This document shows, in pieces, positions 4,438 to 6,849 of a DNA stretch of 6,849 nt. How positions within the stretch are numbered: position 1 is the stretch's first letter; every line of letters starts with the position of its first letter. Location: NCBI GenBank assembly GCA_027023915.1, contig JALVUB010000187.1:1-6849 (forward strand), read 5' to 3'. A program made the position numbers and the translations under genes. The notes under the pieces are model-generated. The model was not told where the DNA came from. It saw only the letters and a list, made by a program, of their open reading frames with translations, and searched no databases. Source of the DNA: Sedimenticola sp. GTDB lineage: Bacteria > Pseudomonadota > Gammaproteobacteria > Chromatiales > Chromatiaceae.

Positions 4438-6849
4438 CTCCCCAGGCCTTCATCGAAAAGTGGCGCGCCGCCACCCTCAAGGAGCGCTCCGCCGCCCAGG
4501 AGCACTTCATCGACCTCTGCCGCCTGCTGGAGGAGCCCACCCCGGCGGAGGCCGACCCGGACGGTACCTGGTACGCCTTCGAGAAAGGCGCCACCAAGGC
4601 CGGCGGCGGCGACGGCTGGGCAGATGTCTGGAAGCGCGGCTGTTTCGCCTGGGAGTACAAGGGCAAGGGCAAGGACCTCCAGGCCGCCTTCAAACAGCTT
4701 CAGCTCTACACCCCGGCGCTGGAGTATCCGCCGCTGCTCATCGTCTCCGACATCGACTCCATCGTCATCCACACCGCCTTCACCGGCACCGTGCCGGAAG
4801 TTCATGTCATCACCCTGGACGACCTGGCCAGGCCGGAGAAGCGCCAGCTCCTCAAGTGGGCTTTTGCCGATCCCGAAAAACTCCGTCCCGGCAGGACCAC
4901 CGCCGAAGTCACCGAACAGGCGGCGCGGCAGTTCGCGGAACTGGCCCGGCGGCTGCGCCAGCGCGGCCACGAGCCCCATCAGGTGGCCCATTTTCTCAAC
5001 CGCATTCTCTTCTGCTTCTTCGCCGAGGATGTGGGCCTGCTGCCGCAAAACCTGTTCACCCGGCTGCTGGAGAACACCCTCAAACAGCCCACACTGTTCC
5101 AGTCCCAGGTCTCCGCCCTTTTCGCCGCCATGGCCAGGGGCGGCGGTTTTGGCATCGAGGTCATCGCCTGGTTCAACGGTGGCCTTTTCGACAGCAACAG
5201 CCAGGCCTTGCCCCTGGAAAACGACGAGATCCGCCTGCTCACCGCCCTGGGCCACCAGGACTGGTCATCCATCGAACCGGCCATCATCGGCACCCTGTTC
5301 GAGCGCGGCCTGGACCCGGCCAAGCGCGCCCAGCTCGGCGCCCACTACACCGACCCGGCCACCATCCAGAAACTGATCCGCCCCACCCTCGTCGAACCCC
5401 TGCGGCGGGAATGGGAAGAGACCAGGGCCGCCATCGAACAGGCCATCGCCAGGACCAGGAGCGGCCACAGCCGCAAGGCCGAGGCCCTCTACCAGGGTTT
5501 TCTGGAACGGCTGCGCAATTTCCGGGTGCTGGACCCGGCCTGCGGCTCCGGCAACTTTCTCTATCTCGCCCTGCGCGCTCTCAAGGACCTGGAGCACCAG
5601 GTGATCCTGGAGGCCGAGGCCCTGGGGCTGCACCGCGAATTCCCCGCCGTGGGGCCGGAGACGGTCCACGGCATCGAGATCAACCCCTACGCCGCCGAAC
5701 TGGCGCGGGTGACCGTCTGGATCGGTGACATCCAGTGGATGCTGGCGCACGGCTTCAACGTCGCCCGCGATCCCATCCTGCGCCCCCTGGAGACCATCGA
5801 GGAGCGCGACGCCATCTTGAGCCCCGACGGCACCGAGCCGGAGTGGCCCGAGGCGGATGTCATCATCGGCAACCCGCCCTTTCTCGGCGGCTCCAGGATG
5901 CTGGGTGAGCTGGGCGAAGAGTATGTCAGCCGGCTGCGGGAGCGTTACCAGGGCCGGGTGCCCGGCGGCGCCGACCTGGTCACCTACTGGTTCGAAAAGG
6001 CGCGCGCCCAGATCGAGGCGGGCAAGGCCCAACGCGCCGGGCTGGTGGCCACCAACTCCATCCGGGGCGGCGCCAACCGGAAGGTGCTGGCGCGCATCCT
6101 GGAGAGCGGCGAAATCTTCGAGGCCTGGTCCGACGAGCCCTGGGTGAACGAGGGCGCGGCGGTGCGGGTGTCGCTGGTCTGCTTCGGCCCCCGGGATCAC
6201 GGGCAACCGCGGCGGCTGGACGGAAAGGCGGTGGCGGGCATCCACGCCGATCTGACGGCGGGCGGCGGCGGGGACATCACCCAGGCGGCCCGGCTGCCGG
6301 AGAACGCCGGCGTCTGCTTCATGGGCGCCTCGAAAAAAGGGCCGTTCGACATTCCCGGCGACCGGGCGCGCCAATGGCTGGAACTGCCCAACCCCCACGG
6401 CAGGCCCAACAGCGAGGTGCTGCGCCCCTTGTGGAACGGCATCGACCTCACCCGCCGCCCGCGCGACAAGTGGATCATCGACTTCGGCACCGACATGAGC
6501 GAGCAGGAGGCGGCCCTGTATGAGGCGCCCTTTGCCTACTTGGTGGAGCATGTGAAGCCGGTGCGGGAAAAGAACCGGCGGGAAGCCTACCGCAAATATT
6601 GGTGGCGACATGCCGAGTCCCGGCCGGGAATGCGCCGCGCCCTGGCCCCGCTGCCGCGCTACATCGCCACCCCCGAAGTCGCCAAACACCGGCTCTTCGT
6701 CTGGATGCACCCGGCGATTTTGCCCGACCAAAAGCTGTATGCCATCGCTCGTGGCGACGATGTCACCTTTGGCATTCTCCACTCCCGCTTCCACGAACTC
6801 TGGGCGCTGCGCCTGGGCAGCCGGCATGGCGCAGGCAACGATCCCCGCT
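4434..6849 (+). CDS. MmeI-like (type IIL) restriction-modification enzyme, N-terminal 805 residues
   Basis: This single-chain enzyme should methylate adenine at N6 in a specific site and cut unmodified DNA nearby. It is open at the right edge; the family usually runs to about 900 residues or more. Domains in order: an N-terminal PD-(D/E)XK nuclease (about 1-130) with D64, then nine residues, then E74-Y-K76, the same D-X9-EXK spacing described for MmeI; a helical linker (about 155-300) with FFAEDVGLLP (195-204); and a gamma-type methyltransferase with motif X (GAHYTDPATI, 302-311), motif I (LDPACGSGNF, 366-375), motif II (GIEINPYAAELAR, 413-425) and motif IV (NPPF, 480-483). The start of the target-recognition region (from about 625) has RYIATPEVAKHRLFVW (742-757) and FGILHSRFHELWAL (779-792), typical of the family. 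The ATG overlaps the lpxH stop, with GGGAG 8 bases upstream. All catalytic motifs look intact, with no frameshift. A methyltransferase-only role is possible but less likely. Confidence 0.9.
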   Translation, partial: MTPQAFIEKWRAATLKERSAAQEHFIDLCRLLEEPTPAEADPDGTWYAFEKGATKAGGGDGWADVWKRGCFAWEYKGKGKDLQAAFKQLQLYTPALEYPPLLIVSDIDSIVIHTAFTGTVPEVHVITLDDLARPEKRQLLKWAFADPEKLRPGRTTAEVTEQAARQFAELARRLRQRGHEPHQVAHFLNRILFCFFAEDVGLLPQNLFTRLLENTLKQPTLFQSQVSALFAAMARGGGFGIEVIAWFNGGLFDSNSQALPLENDEIRLLTALGHQDWSSIEPAIIGTLFERGLDPAKRAQLGAHYTDPATIQKLIRPTLVEPLRREWEETRAAIEQAIARTRSGHSRKAEALYQGFLERLRNFRVLDPACGSGNFLYLALRALKDLEHQVILEAEALGLHREFPAVGPETVHGIEINPYAAELARVTVWIGDIQWMLAHGFNVARDPILRPLETIEERDAILSPDGTEPEWPEADVIIGNPPFLGGSRMLGELGEEYVSRLRERYQGRVPGGADLVTYWFEKARAQIEAGKAQRAGLVATNSIRGGANRKVLARILESGEIFEAWSDEPWVNEGAAVRVSLVCFGPRDHGQPRRLDGKAVAGIHADLTAGGGGDITQAARLPENAGVCFMGASKKGPFDIPGDRARQWLELPNPHGRPNSEVLRPLWNGIDLTRRPRDKWIIDFGTDMSEQEAALYEAPFAYLVEHVKPVREKNRREAYRKYWWRHAESRPGMRRALAPLPRYIATPEVAKHRLFVWMHPAILPDQKLYAIARGDDVTFGILHSRFHELWALRLGSRHGAGNDPR

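Noticed and set aside
3918..5255. 445-codon minus-strand frame opposite lpxH and the nuclease domain
   Set aside because: It is antisense to two well-supported genes and its translation shows no recognisable domain.
3932..5728. 598-codon plus-strand frame across lpxH and the restriction gene
   Set aside because: It is the shifted frame of two real genes, rich in Pro, Arg, Ala and Ser repeats typical of off-frame GC-rich DNA, and cannot be coding alongside the motif-bearing frames.
5265..6827. 520-codon minus-strand frame opposite the methyltransferase
   Set aside because: It lies entirely antisense to the conserved methylase and recognition regions; stop codons are rare here because of high GC.

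Overview
The window reads as chromosomal DNA of a GC-rich gammaproteobacterium. The core block is cysS on the minus strand, facing away from a plus-strand block of a secreted cyclophilin (ppiA-type), a cytoplasmic cyclophilin (ppiB-type) and lpxH. In E. coli cysS likewise sits back to back with ppiB and lpxH. lpxH also shows a Gram-negative, lipid A-making cell. I cannot name the genus; any closer placement would be guesswork.

Layout. Bases 1-253 (minus) hold the first 84 codons of a decarboxylating 6-phosphogluconate dehydrogenase that runs off the left edge. Next, also minus, come an unrecognised 112-residue protein (336-674) and a short HicB-family antitoxin (680-871) with no HicA toxin beside it. 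This pair sits downstream of cysS (948-2336, minus) and is visibly richer in A and T around hicB, which suggests acquired DNA. The 237-base gap between cysS and ppiA carries a pair of REP hairpins in inverted orientation and the ppiA leader. ppiA (2574-3137), ppiB (3134-3634), lpxH (3700-4437) and a large restriction-modification gene (4434 to beyond 6849) all read rightward. Three of these four starts are tightly packed: ppiB overlaps ppiA by ATGA, the restriction-modification gene overlaps lpxH by ATGA, and only the ppiB-lpxH junction is interrupted, by a second REP pair. No stretch longer than 300 bases lacks a gene.

How it fits together. cysS, the cyclophilins and lpxH are housekeeping genes (tRNA charging, protein folding in periplasm and cytoplasm, lipid A synthesis). 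The most notable accessory gene is a single-chain MmeI-like (type IIL) enzyme: an N-terminal PD-(D/E)XK nuclease with D-X9-EXK spacing, a gamma-type N6-adenine methyltransferase core and a target-recognition region cut by the window edge. It appears coupled to the essential lpxH gene and probably shares its transcript.

Points most worth a second look are: the two REP pairs, one of which differs from the consensus by a compensatory base-pair change; the REP that supplies the end of ppiB and lies just before an lpxH start without a clear ribosome binding site; a stable-looking hairpin around the ppiA ribosome binding site; and the orphan hicB followed by an ATG-ATG-TAA-ATG junction. I saw no tRNA, rRNA, CRISPR array, insertion sequence or convincing rho-independent terminator.
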